A stretch of DNA of 64,000 nucleotides from Asterochloris sp. CNOR1. Taxonomy: Eukaryota; Chlorophyta; Trebouxiophyceae; Trebouxiales; Trebouxiaceae. The stretch's first letter is position 1. Every line of letters begins with the position of its first letter. Below are positions 35,056 through 50,376 of this stretch, piece after piece. A program made the position numbers and the translations under genes. The stretch covers positions 1,364,001 to 1,428,000 of the forward strand of contig OZ017762.1 of the NCBI GenBank assembly GCA_963969365.1, given 5' to 3'. A model generated the notes under the pieces. That model made no database searches. It was not told the origin of the DNA and saw only the letters and a list, made by a program, of their open reading frames with translations.

Positions 35056-38000
35056 TCAAGCCAGGGCGCCCAGGGCAGACATTTCTGCCAGAAAGTCCTG
35101 GTACTTCTTGTCCGTCTCTGCTGGCACAGCCGGCTTGGGGGCAGCTGCCGGCGCCGGCTTCTCCAGCGCAGGCAGCAGCCCAAAGCCAGCAGCCACGGCA
35201 ACGCCTGGCCTCCCCACAGCACGCAGCCTCATTGCATTCTGGTCCCGCCGCACTCGGAGGGAGGCAGGCACCATGGCTGTGACAGTCTTGTCATCTGTGG
35301 CCCGCGGCATCTTGATCACTGTGGACTGCCCCATCACCGTGGGATTGGCGTCCTTCTTGGCTCCAGGGGGTGCCCCTGCACAGGACACAAGGTGGACGTT
35401 GAAGGAGGACGTGATGTTGGGGCCGCGGCGACCTCTGCCTACAGGGCAATACCATGCATGCATGGACTGCTCGTGGTCACTTTAGATGCAGGCCACAGAT
35501 CACAGCCCATGCTGATGACTAGACCACGTGGATCAACCCTGAACCTGCCATCAGTAGCCTGGTCAGCCATTCAGCCTTGCTGTAAACAGTTGGCCACAGC
35601 AATGCAGAAACGGGCACCATGCAACAGGCAGTTACAACACCACTTCACCCTGCGGAGTCCATCTTGATCTAATTTGCAAACCCCATGATGCAATGGAGCC
35701 CTCTGCTTCAGCATTAGCAGGCCCATCGTGCATGCACACAGGCTAGAGACCAGCGATTTCCACCTGCTGGGGGCGGCATAGGCGTCCGGAAGCCTGGCGG
35801 GGGCATCATGGGTGGTGGCAGACGCCCAGCAAACCCTGGAGGGGGCCCTGGCGGCGGCGCCAACCTGCCGGGGGGTGGCCCTGAAGGCAGCGCCAGACCC
35901 GGCGGGGGTCCCACAGGCGGCGGCAGCGGCTTGGCCTGCGATGCAGCCCCCTCCATGCTCCCCTCTCCTGCAGCATGATGGGCAATGTCGAGATTGGGCA
36001 GGTCTGCAGTGGCCTGGGCTGCTGCATGGCAGTGCTCTCCTCCCCTCCCCTGCACCGGGCAGGATGGAGCAGTGAGCAAGCAGCAAAATGCACTCTGTAC
36101 AGCGCCTCAACATGTGCTGCTGTTGCCTCCCCACTCCTCTTGGATGCTGCACAGTCATGCAAGATTATGAGAGTGGCAGCTTGCGCAGTGATTCCATGGC
36201 CGCGCAGCAATGCTCCCCTTTCTGCAGAACGAAGCAGCAGACCGGCAGGAATCGGTGGTATGAATGGTGAACAAGCCTGTGCTGCAGTGCGCTGCATTGC
36301 ATTTCTCTCTTGTCCTGCAAGGCACACAGATGCGGCTGTATGTGCAGGAAGCAGCGGTCTCTGAGGCTAGTTGAGAAACAACAGGCGCTGCACGAAAGCC
36401 ACTCACCTTGTCCACCATTGCTCATGCCAGGTGGCGGGCCCTCCGGTGGCGGCAGGGGCTTTGCAGCCATTCCAGGGGGCGGCCCAACTGGCGGCGGAAG
36501 TACTGCAGCACGTGACACCAAAACTTTAGCCTCATGCAAGCTACAAGTGCTCTGTCAGACAAGCAGGCGTGCCGCAGAGAGCAGTGGTGACCAGGCTTGT
36601 CTCGTGGAAGTGTCCCAAACCTCTTCTGGCCGCAAGCAAAGCCAGATCAGCGGCGGCATACAGGCAGCCTTGTGCAGCAGCAGGCTGCATGTCACACCAT
36701 GCTAAAGCGTGCCTCCTGGTGCAGGGTAAATTGCAGCAGCAGACCTGTCCTCTTTCTGAGCAGGCAAGAAGGTCTCAGAGCGCAGCAGCGACAACACGTG
36801 AGCATGTAATTGCAGAGCAGCAAGCCTATGGGGATGCTCGCCTCGGTGCTGAGCCAGCAGACAGGAGCACCCCTGGAGACGCTTCCATGCATGACCATCC
36901 AAAACCATTCCAGTCACAATTAGGTGGCACCTCACCCGCAGACCCAGGCGCTGGGCCAGCAGGCAGGGGCGCCTTTGGGGGTGGCGGCAGCAGTGGCCGC
37001 TCTGCTCCTCCTGGGGCAGGCCCTGACGGCAGCGGAGGCGGTGCCGGCATGGGCAGTGCCAGATGTGTGCCTGCGCACAGCAAGCAGTGAGCTCAATCAG
37101 CGGCTGCCAGTGGGCCAGCGATGGCACAGGCAGCGCCAGGTCTGGGGTTGTGTGTGCGCACAGGATTCAAGTGGCACGAGCGGGCCTGAGCTCTGCCTTA
37201 GCTGAGGTAGGTCTTTGAAATCGGCCTCCGGCCACTGATGCAGATAAGCACGTGACATGTAAGCATGTGCACAGCGCCGTGGCACGCTGTCTCTGAGCAT
37301 GCAGAGAGGCTCTGCCAGACATAGCCAGGCTTGACAGACTCAGAACAGCTTGTCCAGGTCTCGGCTGTGGAGCAGAAGAGACATAGGCGGCCCAGTAGGG
37401 CCACCTGCCAAAAATTCCCTCAGCAAGCGCAAGTGCGCTTTGCCCACCTGGCGGCCCAGCCTGCGCCCTGCCACCGCCTGCAGCCAATGGCCCCTCCAGC
37501 GCCACAGTCTGTGCCCTGCATGCGCACTCATACGTGAAGCCTTGTGCGGCCATTGGGTTGCTTGACGTATCACAGGCACATGGCCACCCCTTGACAGTCA
37601 TTGTGCCAGGTCAGGCAGCTTGAGAGCAGTTCCTGCCTGCACAGAAGCCCTGCATGGAGCAGACATCTCATACTAGGGGCAGTAACATAGCAGCAGCTGG
37701 TGTCTTGCTGGCCCCAAAGCACAAGGGTGACAGCAGTCAGGTGCAGGCCCCAGCATAAACATGACCAGTCGGCAGCAGGTCCTCAGGGTTTTGCACTAAA
37801 CCTTGAGCTCTGCAGCGTTGTCTGAGGTCGCAGGCCTGGGCTTACATAAGCACAGGAGGCACATCAACTGCCATCAGGTGCAGGCAAGGCAGCCCATCCA
37901 CCGCCTGCACATGTTGTGTAGACCCACAATTGTGTGACACATTGGGCTCGATTGTACCTCTGCGGCTTTCCTGGCAGCAGCAAACCCCAGGGGGGTACTG

Positions 38001-39864
38001 CCAGCACAGCCTCGGGCCGCAAACAGTCTTCTTGATGTGCAGAGTCAGCTCTGCAAGCCTCACTTGTATCTCTGTGGCTTTCCCGGTGGTGGCAGGCCCT
38101 GAGGGTTTAGTGTGGGGTGCCAATACACTGAGTCCTCCACAGGCTGGTGAGAGCCACCCAACCCAGGGTCAATCACGTACGCCCCCTCCTCGCCATTTGT
38201 CAGCATCCGCACCTCCCCCTCCTGTAGGCGGCAAGAGGCAACATGATTTGTGGGAACAGGCACGTTTGGGCCAACTCAGCAGTGGCCTTGCCTCCTCCCA
38301 ATTTGTATACACACACAGCACAGCCTCATACCTGTGCTCCTTGGCAGCATTCTCAAAGCACAGCAGTGTCTGCCATCGTGGACAGCCAGGTATACTGTAC
38401 ACCTAGACAACCCCTTCAAGCCGCTGCTGCATTCATCTCGAACATAGCATCCGCAGCCAGCTGCATGCAGTGCGGCGCAGAGCTACAGGCACATGTGCTC
38501 CATGGCTCCTCTTTTCACACTGCCTCCTCATGATCATGCAAATTTTTGAGGCACATCGTCTGGTCGCAGCCGCTGAAGACCTTCAGCCAGGACTGATGCT
38601 TCTTGCTAATTCGCCACTGCAGTGCTGTGGAGCGTCACTTTACTTCAGTCCCCTTTGCCTTATGTGGCTGTGCAACCCCTCAAAGCCATCCAACAGGGGG
38701 ACCCCGCTTGCCTTTTTCTTCTTCAGCGCCGCCTCATAAGCACGTTCCAAAGCGACCTTCTTCAGGCGCAGCGTCTGATTGGGCACACGCCCCTCCTCTT
38801 CCTTGTTGAACACGGACTCAAGCTCAGCCTTGATGGCGTCAGGCTGGGACTGCAGGGCACAGGGTTGAATTTGGGGGTACACTTTGCTCGAACTTTTTGT
38901 GCATCCCCGAAGTTACTGGCTTCATGGACCAGTCCAACAATCTGCAGAGCACTTTCTCAAGCTCAGCCTTGAGCTCAACTGCTTGATTGGTGACAATTGA
39001 TGGGGCATCACCCAGGCTGCAGGCCCCAGGTGGTGGTGCAGTCTTAGAGCCGGGCCTTTGAGTCCATGCTGCAGTCCAGCTAGAACTGCAGGGCAGCAGC
39101 CAGATACACTGCTGGCTTGCCAGTGGACAGCGGAACAAGGATGCCCCAGCTGGTGCCCAATTGAAGGTCCCCCGGTCTTTTGGCACAGACATTGGCAGGA
39201 ACTGATGAACTTGTTGTGCATGAAAACTACTTTGCAGCCACTTGTTGACTGGCAGCTCTGCATCAGCCAAACAGTATGTCTTGCAGAAGTCTTGGAACAC
39301 ACAGCCAGCTGTAACGGCGCCACCCTGCAGGGCCTGGTCCTGCCGCTGGCCATTCCTTTGTGCTTAGACCTGCCATCTCCTTTGCTGCCATCCGCAGCCC
39401 ATGCAGCTGCCTTGCAGGCTGCCTTGCCTCATGCGGCAGCAGCAGCCTGGGCACGCTCTCAAGCTGTGACGCAACCAGCCATCCAGCGAGTGAGGCCCAC
39501 CTGCAGGGCATGTGCATCTCGCTGGAATTTCCTCTCCTTCTTGTTCCTCGCAATCTCCTTGGCACGCTGCGTCTTCCTATAAGCATCAGCCGGGTTCATC
39601 TGCAGGGGTAGGGATGGCATCAGAGGGTTCTTGTACAGCAGTAAGAGCAGGGGACGGGCCAACACCGATTGTAACAGCTGACGGTGTGCGAAGCAGCAGC
39701 TTCGCCGCAGAACAGGTGTGCAGCAAGCAGTGTTGCTGGCACGTCACCTTGCTGCGCTCATTGCCTCAATTTCTGCTTTCAAGTGACAGTTGCACATCTC
39801 TGCCGCACTTCAGAGCACTGCTGCGTCAGTTGCTTACCTCCCTGCCACCTTTCTTCTTCACCAT
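35056..39864 (-). CDS. WW domain-binding protein 11 homologue (splicing factor)
   Basis: Exon 1 (39864-39838) reads MVKKKGGRE and joins in phase to exon 2 (39599-39501), [20 protein letters not shown] then KERKFQRDA. This is the Wbp11 N-terminal domain. Exon 3 (38849 to 38712) has [20 protein letters not shown], equivalent to the second helix of that domain. Exon 38221-38064 ends with [20 protein letters not shown], a conserved box. Several Pro-rich exons follow (about 37074-36937, 36509-36408, 35975-35765) with repeated PPPxGPPPG ligands for WW domains. The last exon (from about 35378) has [13 protein letters not shown] and ends [12 protein letters not shown], as in plant WBP11. These nuclear proteins act in pre-mRNA splicing. 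Exon 3 seems to end at a GC donor (GCAAGC). Some middle exons remain unresolved. Confidence 0.85.
38940..38990 (-). repeat. Ghost copy of WBP11 exon-3 start
   Basis: The minus strand reads GTTGAGCTCAAGGCTGAGCT then TGAGAAAGTGC here, matching the true exon 3 (GACGCCATCAAGGCTGAGCT then TGAGTCCGTG) about 110 bases further on. As in other genes the acceptor-side ghost lies upstream of the real exon. Confidence 0.6.
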
Positions 39865-40549
39865 GCTGCCTCAAAGTGGTACCAGCCCTGCTGTTAACCT
39901 CGAGTAAGGTGCTATCTATACTGATGGCCTATACTGAAGGCTTTGCAGCTCTCATGGTACAAGTAATGCCTTCAGATAACAGTTGCGTGGCTTCTCAGCC
40001 CAGATGCACAGACAAGCGATTTCCTCTGGTCTGCCGTGCAGCAATCTGCTCTGCGGCAGGCGAGAACTCCTTTCTGTGTCAAACTATAGTGTTTACTTTC
40101 CTTCTGCACAAGTACCCAAAGACTACCCAGCAGCTCAGGCCTGTCTGATGTGAATCCATATGAGCATTGCAGATGAAAGAATGCAAAGAGAAGAGCTGTA
40201 TTGAGACTGCACAAGCATCCCAGGCGGGATGCAGCAGTTTCATGGGGCCATTCAAACAAAATGCACATCAGCAGAATTGACAATCAGGATGGCATGAGAC
40301 AGGGCAAGGCGGAACCTGACTAGATGTCAGAAATATGCAGAAAGGGCATGCGATGATATGTGAGCGGGGGCTGGTGGGGCAGAGGCCTGTCTGCTGCAGC
40401 CCTGAAGGGCAAGGCCAGGCAGCGTGCTCATGAATGCATGTTCTCTCACACTCTGAAGTCTTGGGGTCGTGCTAATTATGCTGCAAGATTGCAATACTTC
40501 TGAGGAGCAGCTGTTCTTGCGAGGGAGCTGCAGTTTCAGCAGCAGGGTG
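39865..40549. other. Intergenic: GDPD 3' side and WBP11 promoter side
   Basis: About 685 bases between the start of WBP11 and the stop of the phosphodiesterase gene, both on the minus strand. It must contain the WBP11 promoter and 5' UTR and the phosphodiesterase 3' UTR. I see no gene, repeat or recognisable element. Confidence 0.4.
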
Positions 40550-42686
40550 TCACATGGCGACCTTTGAGCTGGACAGGGCAGCGGCAACGCCAGCGACGTC
40601 ATCGGCAATGACTCCATGCACCCCCAGAAAGAATTGCTTGCGCACCCACTCGGGCTCGTCATTCTGCGTGCCAAAGGTCAGCACCTGCAGCAGGGGGCAC
40701 AGACAAGAGCTGGCTTAAGTTGTGCAGTCTACTCTGCAGGGCTGGACCTGCATCTGCGCAGGCAGACCTGCTCCGGCAACAACAGATGAACAGGGGTCCC
40801 TGCAGCATGTGCAGTGCAGGCCAGCTCTGGCGCCTCGACAGCATCAACAAGGTAGCATCAGCTGTACAGGTCTGTTGCTGCAGGACCCAGCCGCCCTTTT
40901 CTGGCCAAGCAGCTGCCTGCGTGCAGAGGCGACCACAGTAATCTGCTCAAAAGAAACTCCGCTGCCCACCAGCAGCCAGACAATGAGTGCTGGTCAGAGA
41001 CAGGCCCCCTGCTCACCTGCAGGCCCTGATTCTGGGCAGCCTCCACACAGTGCTGCTCCTGCCTGAGGGCGGCCGTCTCCAAAATGATCCCCTTCAGTCC
41101 TACACTGCTGGCAAAGGCGATAGCTGCCTGAATGCTATTGCGTCGGGGGTCAGCGTACAGCTGCAGGCCGCCGTCTGACAGCAGCATGACTGGGGCATCC
41201 TGGCGGCTGGCCAGCTCGGCGCACATGTCCGGGTCAAAGCTGCTGAACAGGATGGTCCGCCTGCCGCCATCTGCAGGGCAGCGACAGAAGGCATTTAGGC
41301 TAGGCGATGTGTGGGTGGCAGCATGGGTGGGCAGATGCTTCATCAAGTCGGCTGCGGTAAAGCAGCTTGCAGCAGAAGCCCAAAGGTACAAAGCTGGACA
41401 GGTTGGGGAAGCGCTGGCACGGCAGAGAGTTCTCCTAGATCTCAGCATGAACAGACCTCTGCAAGGCAACAAAACAACCAGATCTGCTAGCTGATTGTGA
41501 GGCAGTTCCAAGGCAGTGCAAGGACGTCAGTGCTTACCTCGCTGCCTCTGCTGCTGCACAATCCTCAAGATGGCGTCAGCCATGCGCTGGATCTCTGCAG
41601 GCGCTGTGCAGGGAGCGCTGTCAGGGGTCGTCATCTTCACCTCAATGTCAAAGGAGACCTTCTCAGGTAACTGCTGAAAGAGCTCTGCCAGAGTGGGCAG
41701 CTGGTCATCCTCCTCCACACGCCAGAGCCTGCAGGCATGGCGGCAGAAGCTCAGCCCAAGTGGAAAGCCAAACCCAGCCCTGGCCTGCAGGGACTCGGGT
41801 CCCACTTCGTCAATGCAGACCAACAGTGTGCAGGCACAGGCGTATCATTGCAGTCTGCATGGCGGGAGGGGGACCTCTGACAGGGGCAGAGGACGACAGA
41901 GCGGAAAGAGGCATGCCAGGAAGTCCACAAGTGTGCAGTCAAGTAATGCACTAAGAAGCCACAGTCATGACGTCTGACGCACCAGGCCCGCAGAGCACCT
42001 CTAAGCAGAGCAGAGGCCATGCCACAGAGAGAAAGAGGGACAAAAGACGCTCAAGCATGGGTATCGAGCGCTGATGCCTGTGTCTGCACAGAGTGCATGA
42101 CATCCCACCTGCTGCCTGCAGGCTTGCCCTGGGTAGCGGATCTGAGCAGGGGTTGGGCGGCTGAGAGGCCAGCTTGGGATACTAGCCCCTTGAACTGCTC
42201 GAGGGTCAGATCACAGATGGCCTGCGCCTCCGGCTGTTCAAGGCTGCCTGTCAATACGGTGTTGTCGTGCCAGATGACTGGCACGCCATCAGACGTGACC
42301 TGCAGGGATGTGTTGCTGATGAGTCATGGCTGAGTGGTGAAGACATGGACAACTCAGATCAGCATGTGGCCAGCGCTGAAGCATGTCAGCAAGCTGAGGC
42401 TGTCTGCGCATCCCCAAAAGCAGTAGCAGCTGCCCTGCGCATGCGGGCATTTAGCAAAGAGGCGGCTGCCGCAGCCCTGCTGGCATGCAAGCGCTGTGCA
42501 CATGTACCGTCTGACCTAGATATCAAGCCTGGAGGCCCCTGTGCACCTGCAGGCTGCCTCACCTGGACATCAAATTCGACAAAGCTAGCACCGCAGGCTG
42601 CCGCCTGCTGGAAGGATCTGAGGGTGTTCTCCCTATACCGCAGACTGCCCTGCCTAGAGGGCACACCGAGGATGTTCATGCCCATT
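40550..42686 (-). CDS. Glycerophosphodiester phosphodiesterase (GDPD)
   Basis: Five exons join in phase: 42686-42563, 42299-42109, 41728-41538, 41270-41017 and 40684-40550. Family signatures appear in order: YRENTLRSFQQAAACGASFV then EFDVQ (metal-binding Glu and Asp), VTSDGVPVIWHDN (catalytic His), VSFDIEVKM (metal-binding Glu), ILFSSFDPDMC, KGIILETAALRQ, then a last exon with FLGVHGVIADDVAGV, ending SSKVAM. The enzyme cleaves glycerophosphodiesters into glycerol-3-phosphate and an alcohol. The hallmark HRG that precedes GMGMN must come from an upstream exon ending in GG. The first exon here starts with the single base completing that Gly codon. I could not locate that exon, so the N-terminus and targeting are unknown. 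Confidence 0.88.
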
Positions 42687-45600
42687 CTGCAGCAGGCAGC
42701 GTGTTATTAGCTTCCCGTGTGCCCTGGAGGCAGCTGTGCAGTCTACCTCATGCAGCCATGGGGACGGTGCTGCACCCAGGCGCAGATGCTGCGGGTGTAA
42801 GCGTGGCAGAATCTGGGCTCTGCATGCTGGCTGCAGTGCGCATGCATGAAGCAGCATGACTTGCCCTTATGTGCCCAGCAGTATACTGACGAACCAGGCA
42901 GGCCAGATCGGGCAGATGTACATGCACAGCTGGCATGATGTAATAAGTCTGGTGCATGTGTCTCAGGGGCCACATGGCCCCAAGCCACTTGGTTCATCCA
43001 TCAACCTACCCTCTGTGCCCACCCAGCGCAACCACATCTGTGGCCCAATGAAGCAGCTCTCCAAATTGCCTGGCCGGCGGGGCTGTGATGCATGGAGGGG
43101 GATTCTGCAGGCAAAAAGAGGGCTTGGCAGACATCTGTGGAGCACTCCCTGTTTGCACCGCTGACCACACAAGACGACCTGCCAAGTCATGTACTCAAGG
43201 AGAGCGCATGTGACACAAGCATCAGCATCGGTGGGCACAAAGCATCTCTGGGCACACCTGGACTTCTTGTTCAAGAAAGCCTGATTTTGTTTGATGAAAA
43301 GTTCCCTCAATGATGCCTGCCTGCTGGGCCTTGCCAGTTGTGGCTGGAAACGCCTTGATGAGAGATGCCTGTCTGGTAAGTTTTTGTCTGGGCTGGTTAT
43401 CAGACTGCTGGCAGCCACGAGGCGCCTGTTGCATGATGGGCAAGCCAACTGGCATCGGCCGGCTGCAGCAGTTGACACGCAGAAAATGGCTCTGAAACCA
43501 TGAAAGTTGTAGACTTGAGTGAGCGGATCAGATGCACCTGTTGCCATTCATGCAATGGTCGCTGACTTGAGTGGAGATCAACCACAGGAGCTGTCTGCTG
43601 GCTGATCTGCTGGACTGACTGTTGCAGTAGTGAGGTATCACAAGTACAGTACTAGTGGGGCAGGAGCTGATGCCCGTGCTGCATTTCATTAGCCAGCAAG
43701 GGGCTGGCCAGGTGATGCCGGCCACCTGAGGCCCAAATCCATTTGCCATCCAAAGTGCCCTGCAGGCGGGAATCTCATGCCGCAGGATCACCCATAGGTG
43801 CATGCTTATGTGCTGCATTGCCAGGCACTGAAGGCACACCCATCAGTGCATGTTGCATTGCTGAGCACCAAGCACACCCCATGCATTGCGTGCAGCATCG
43901 TTCAGCATGCTGAGTAGAAATGCAAAATGGAAGATCAATTGCTGGTTCTTGTGTGCGAGCACAGACCATGTCTGCTCAATGCCAAGCTGTTGAGAACGCG
44001 CTGCGTGCGTCTGACGGCCTGCGCAGTTGTCAGCAGTGGCTCTGGCAGCAGGTTTTGGCGCCAGGGACCTCTGCTGCTGCAGTGCATTGGAGTGCCACCT
44101 GGCCGTGGAGGAGCAAGAGCAGCTAGGCCTGAGTATCAAGTGACTGTAGCTGCGGGGGTTAAGCGTGTAATTGCACCTCCATGCAGTGGTAAACAGCCAA
44201 GAGTGTGATGAGCCAGCATTTGCAGTCTGCTCCTGGACTTCTAACAGCAGCTGGGCACAGGTGACTGGCCCTTACAGCTGTGGGGGTTGCCCCACATCCA
44301 TGCAGCGAAGCACCAACCATGATGTGTGCACGAAAGGTGCCAGCATCATCGATGCTGCTCCCAAGGAGCACGGCAGTTGGGCATGAAGGATCAGGCCTGC
44401 AGTGATCTGCTCTGGGTGGTGGGCAGATGACTGTCAGGCCTTGCAAGAGTGCACCAGCAGCAGGCATGAGAGGCTGAGCATGCATGGCACGCCCTGCAAT
44501 ACCAGACCGGCAGGACAAAGCAGACACAGGATGGCACTGGCAGCCATGGCATGCTGTCAGTCACGATGTTCATTCAGACACGCAGCACTGCATTTTCATT
44601 GTAAGGCAAAGTCGACAGATACCATCCAAGACAGGCTACTTGACTGCACCCCAGCTGGGAAAACACCTGTGACCGACCTATCCTGCTACAGGGCAACACA
44701 AGGAACAGGACAGGAGCATGTATTATTGCTTTGCTGGCCTGTCTTTGTCGCAGACATGTGCTGTGAGTGCTGCTGCCCAGCCCCACATCAGACAGCAGGC
44801 GACTCTGGTGTGGACTAACAGCAGATATAATGCTTGCCTTCAAGAGCTGAAGACGGACAAGCTGTTGTGCTGAGGATGTTGCATGTCAGCATGCTTAGGG
44901 GCCATACTGCTGCCCTCACTGGCAAATGTGGCACGGTAGCTCCTGTCTGGACGCCATACACGCCCTGTCCTACACAGGGCTCCAGCCACAATTGTCAGCC
45001 ACCTCTGGGTGAGCTGCAGGCTGTTTGTTGGGGTCAAGGCTGTTTGCTTGGGTACACCTGAATTGCTCATGTGACTGCGTGTCCTTGAACTGTCTGACTG
45101 ATCAAGACCTTAGCAGGTTGTAATAAGTGCAGGACCGGCATGCATTAAGCTTTCAAATTGTCATGGCTGCGGCAAAGTTCTGAGGGCTCAAATTCAGATT
45201 GCAAGTACAAGATCCAAAGGCCAGGCTTTGAGCAAGGACAAGCCACTCCTTGTCCCATTTGTTAGCATGACCTACCTCGAGTGCCCACACTACTTTGATA
45301 TCTCACGTCCAGCCTCGCCGTCAGAACACATCCATCTGACGCCTTTCCCACTGATCTTCATCAAGGTGGGCACTCCTGGGATTTGAGAGCTGCCGTATGG
45401 GGCTGCCTGCAGTATGGGGCTTCGGATCTGCTGCACCCTGGCCACCTGTGGGGCGACAAACAGAAGCCACTGTCTTTGCCTTTATCAGGCCAGGGGCTGC
45501 TTTGAGCGGATCAGGGCCCTGGTGCTTACGGGTATGGCGACCTGGCAGCACCTTTGTGTGCCGCACCTCACCTGGATGCCTCGCAGCGTCTCCTCGTGCA

Positions 45601-45733
45601 GCCTGCAACAGCTGGGGGCTCAGATCACTGTTTGGGTCGCTTTTTGAAAATATCTTCTGCTAGCAGGCTGTGCAGGAGCTCTCGCCATGCACTGATCCAC
45701 CCCAGCCTGCTGCAGAAACGTTAGCACAACACA
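42687..45733. other. Three kilobases without a recognisable gene
   Basis: The first exon of the GDPD gene should lie in its left part, but no CAY-CGN-GG/GT junction could be found by eye. A possible minus-strand exon near 43380-43260 (residues RQASLIKAFPATTGKAQQAG) has a donor but no family signal. The right end should contain the THI4 promoter. A two-copy repeat lies at 43805-43895. Confidence 0.4.
43805..43895. repeat. Two diverged copies of a ~45-bp unit
   Basis: TGCTGCATTGCCAGGCACTG and onward (to CACACCCATCAGTGCATG) is followed by TGTTGCATTGCTGAGCACCA and onward (to CACACCCCATGCATTGCG). The copies are adjacent and diverged. They resemble the exon-edge arrays elsewhere, but no exon is known here. 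Confidence 0.5.
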
Positions 45734-48687
<2,954 letters not shown>

Positions 48688-48828
48688 GTGTCGCACCCCA
48701 TCAACTCATTCGTGTGCGTCCCACAAGCCCCCTGCATGTACCCCATCCTTTGTCCAGCCTGTCCTGCCCTCAGCCCTCAGTGAGAAGAGAAAAGGAATGC
48801 TTTGCCAGTGTACCAGTGAACTATCCTC

Positions 48829-48928
48829 GCATGCCAGGGGTGCCAGGCCGCCAGCTTTCAGCGGCAGCTTGGCTGAGATCATACCCTCACCACCGGATCA
48901 GGGCAATTCCTGCGTCGGAAGAGCATGC
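48829..48928 (+). promoter_or_regulatory. TPP riboswitch aptamer in the THI4 3' UTR
   Basis: All aptamer parts are visible. P1 is GCATGC (48829-48834) pairing with GCATGC (48923-48928). P2 starts AGGGGTGCC (48836-48844) and returns with TTGGCTGAGATCATACCCT, which contains the conserved CTGAGA loop and the ACCC pairing. P3 is GCCGC paired to GCGGC around CAGCTTTCA. P4 is CCG/CGG in CCGGAT and GTCGGAA, instead of the usual CCT/AGG, so the change is compensatory. P5 is CAGG, loop GCAATT, CCTG, followed by GCG. TPP binding in plant and algal 3' UTRs changes splicing or 3' processing. Here that would give feedback on THI4. Possible acceptors follow at TATGCAG (about 48995). Confidence 0.93.
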
Positions 48929-50376
48929 ACATCCCCTTTGCGGGGGCCCATGTCTATTCTCCCAGCGGATTTCTGCCTCAGTCCCATTACTTATGCAGGA
49001 TTGCTTACTGTTTGTGCATTGCTATGAAGTATCCCTATGCCTCTCGTTGAGGATTTGTGTGTAAGGTCCTTTTGTTGAAGCCTCCTTCCGTGAAAAGGCT
49101 TGCTTACACATGGGGGGCTGTTAATGTGCATGGCAAGGCCTTGCCTTGAAGAACAGGTGGGACATGGACAGGACAGGACAGGCAGCAATACTATCAGGCA
49201 GAGCCACACTATGGCTGCCAGTCGCCTGAATGCAACAGCACAGGATGATGAAATCAAGTTGGGTGAGAGACGTACTGAACGATGGTGTAGGACTTTACAA
49301 CGGTTTTGTGGACACTGTGAAGCTGGGCTGTCCCTGTAATGGCCATCAGCAGCTTAGTCATGCACTCGAGTGCACGCCTCAGAGCACATGTAGCTGCAGT
49401 TTTTCAAGTCCGCAATCGAGATCCATTCTTGATCAGCACACAACACAGAGTGCCTGCTGTCTCTGCATGTGAGCTTCGCCTTGCATCGGGGTGTTCATCG
49501 AGGCCTCAGGAGCACATTAGAACTACATAATCGATCTGGTGAGTGCCCCTGCAGCAAATTGTGTTCCTGTTTCCAGTTGCCAGGGTGCAGCATCATTAGC
49601 CAGAGAAAGCAAGCCGCGCCCACCCTGCTGCCTGCTAGCACTTACCCCTGTCATGCCCGCAGCGCATGTCCCCCTGCAGGACCAATGACTGGCTCAAAGC
49701 GGTGCAGCAGGCAGGGGACTTTGTTGCTGCAGCAGTATAATGCTGGCGCCCTGCCCTCGCTGGCAGCGCCACGGCGCTGATCGCCTCCGCGTCAAACACC
49801 ACTCCAACCTTAAAGCTCAGCAAGCCAAGCCCAATCAGCCAGCCAGCCAGGGAGCGGGTGGCGGATGCATGGGCATACAGTCCGTTTTCCAGCTAGAGCA
49901 GCCTAGAGGGGCATTCCAAGGGGGTGCAGGCAGCAGCAGCACTGCCAACAGGCCCCTCCTTACCTCTGTGGAAGCCTCGTATTCATCAGGGTGCGGCTCT
50001 CTGCTCACAACTTGAGTAAAGGCACAGCCTCCCGGGTCTGCTACGTGGCGACCAGCACTCAGCTGTCCCCAGACTCTTGCTGTCATCTGGCAGGAAAGCC
50101 AGTGGCCACGGCTGCATACAGTGTTGCTTCACCTTGCTCATCATGCTTCACGGTGTCCCTGCAAGCATTGTCTGTCTAGGTGTGCCTGCCTCTGCCCTGC
50201 CCAAGGCATGAGGACAAGGGCTGCTCTGCACTGCCTGCACAGGTCTGGCAGTTGCCCTTTCCGATGCCCTCACTGCAGCATGCACTCTGTGCACCATTTT
50301 GCGGGCTTCTGCAGATGCTGCTGTGTGAGGCTCTCTCTGGCGTGCCTGCAGGGCTGCCAGGGCTCCAGCCACCACC
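48929..50376. other. Mostly non-coding; possible minus-strand exons
   Basis: After the riboswitch there is THI4 3' UTR. On the minus strand a piece at about 50030-49962 (VVSREPHPDEYEASTE then GTAAGG) and one at about 49813-49680 (VGVVFDAEAISAVALPARAG) have good splice sites. They could be two exons of a small gene, but I recognise no family and found neither start nor stop. The right end should carry the promoter of the phosphatase gene. Confidence 0.3.
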
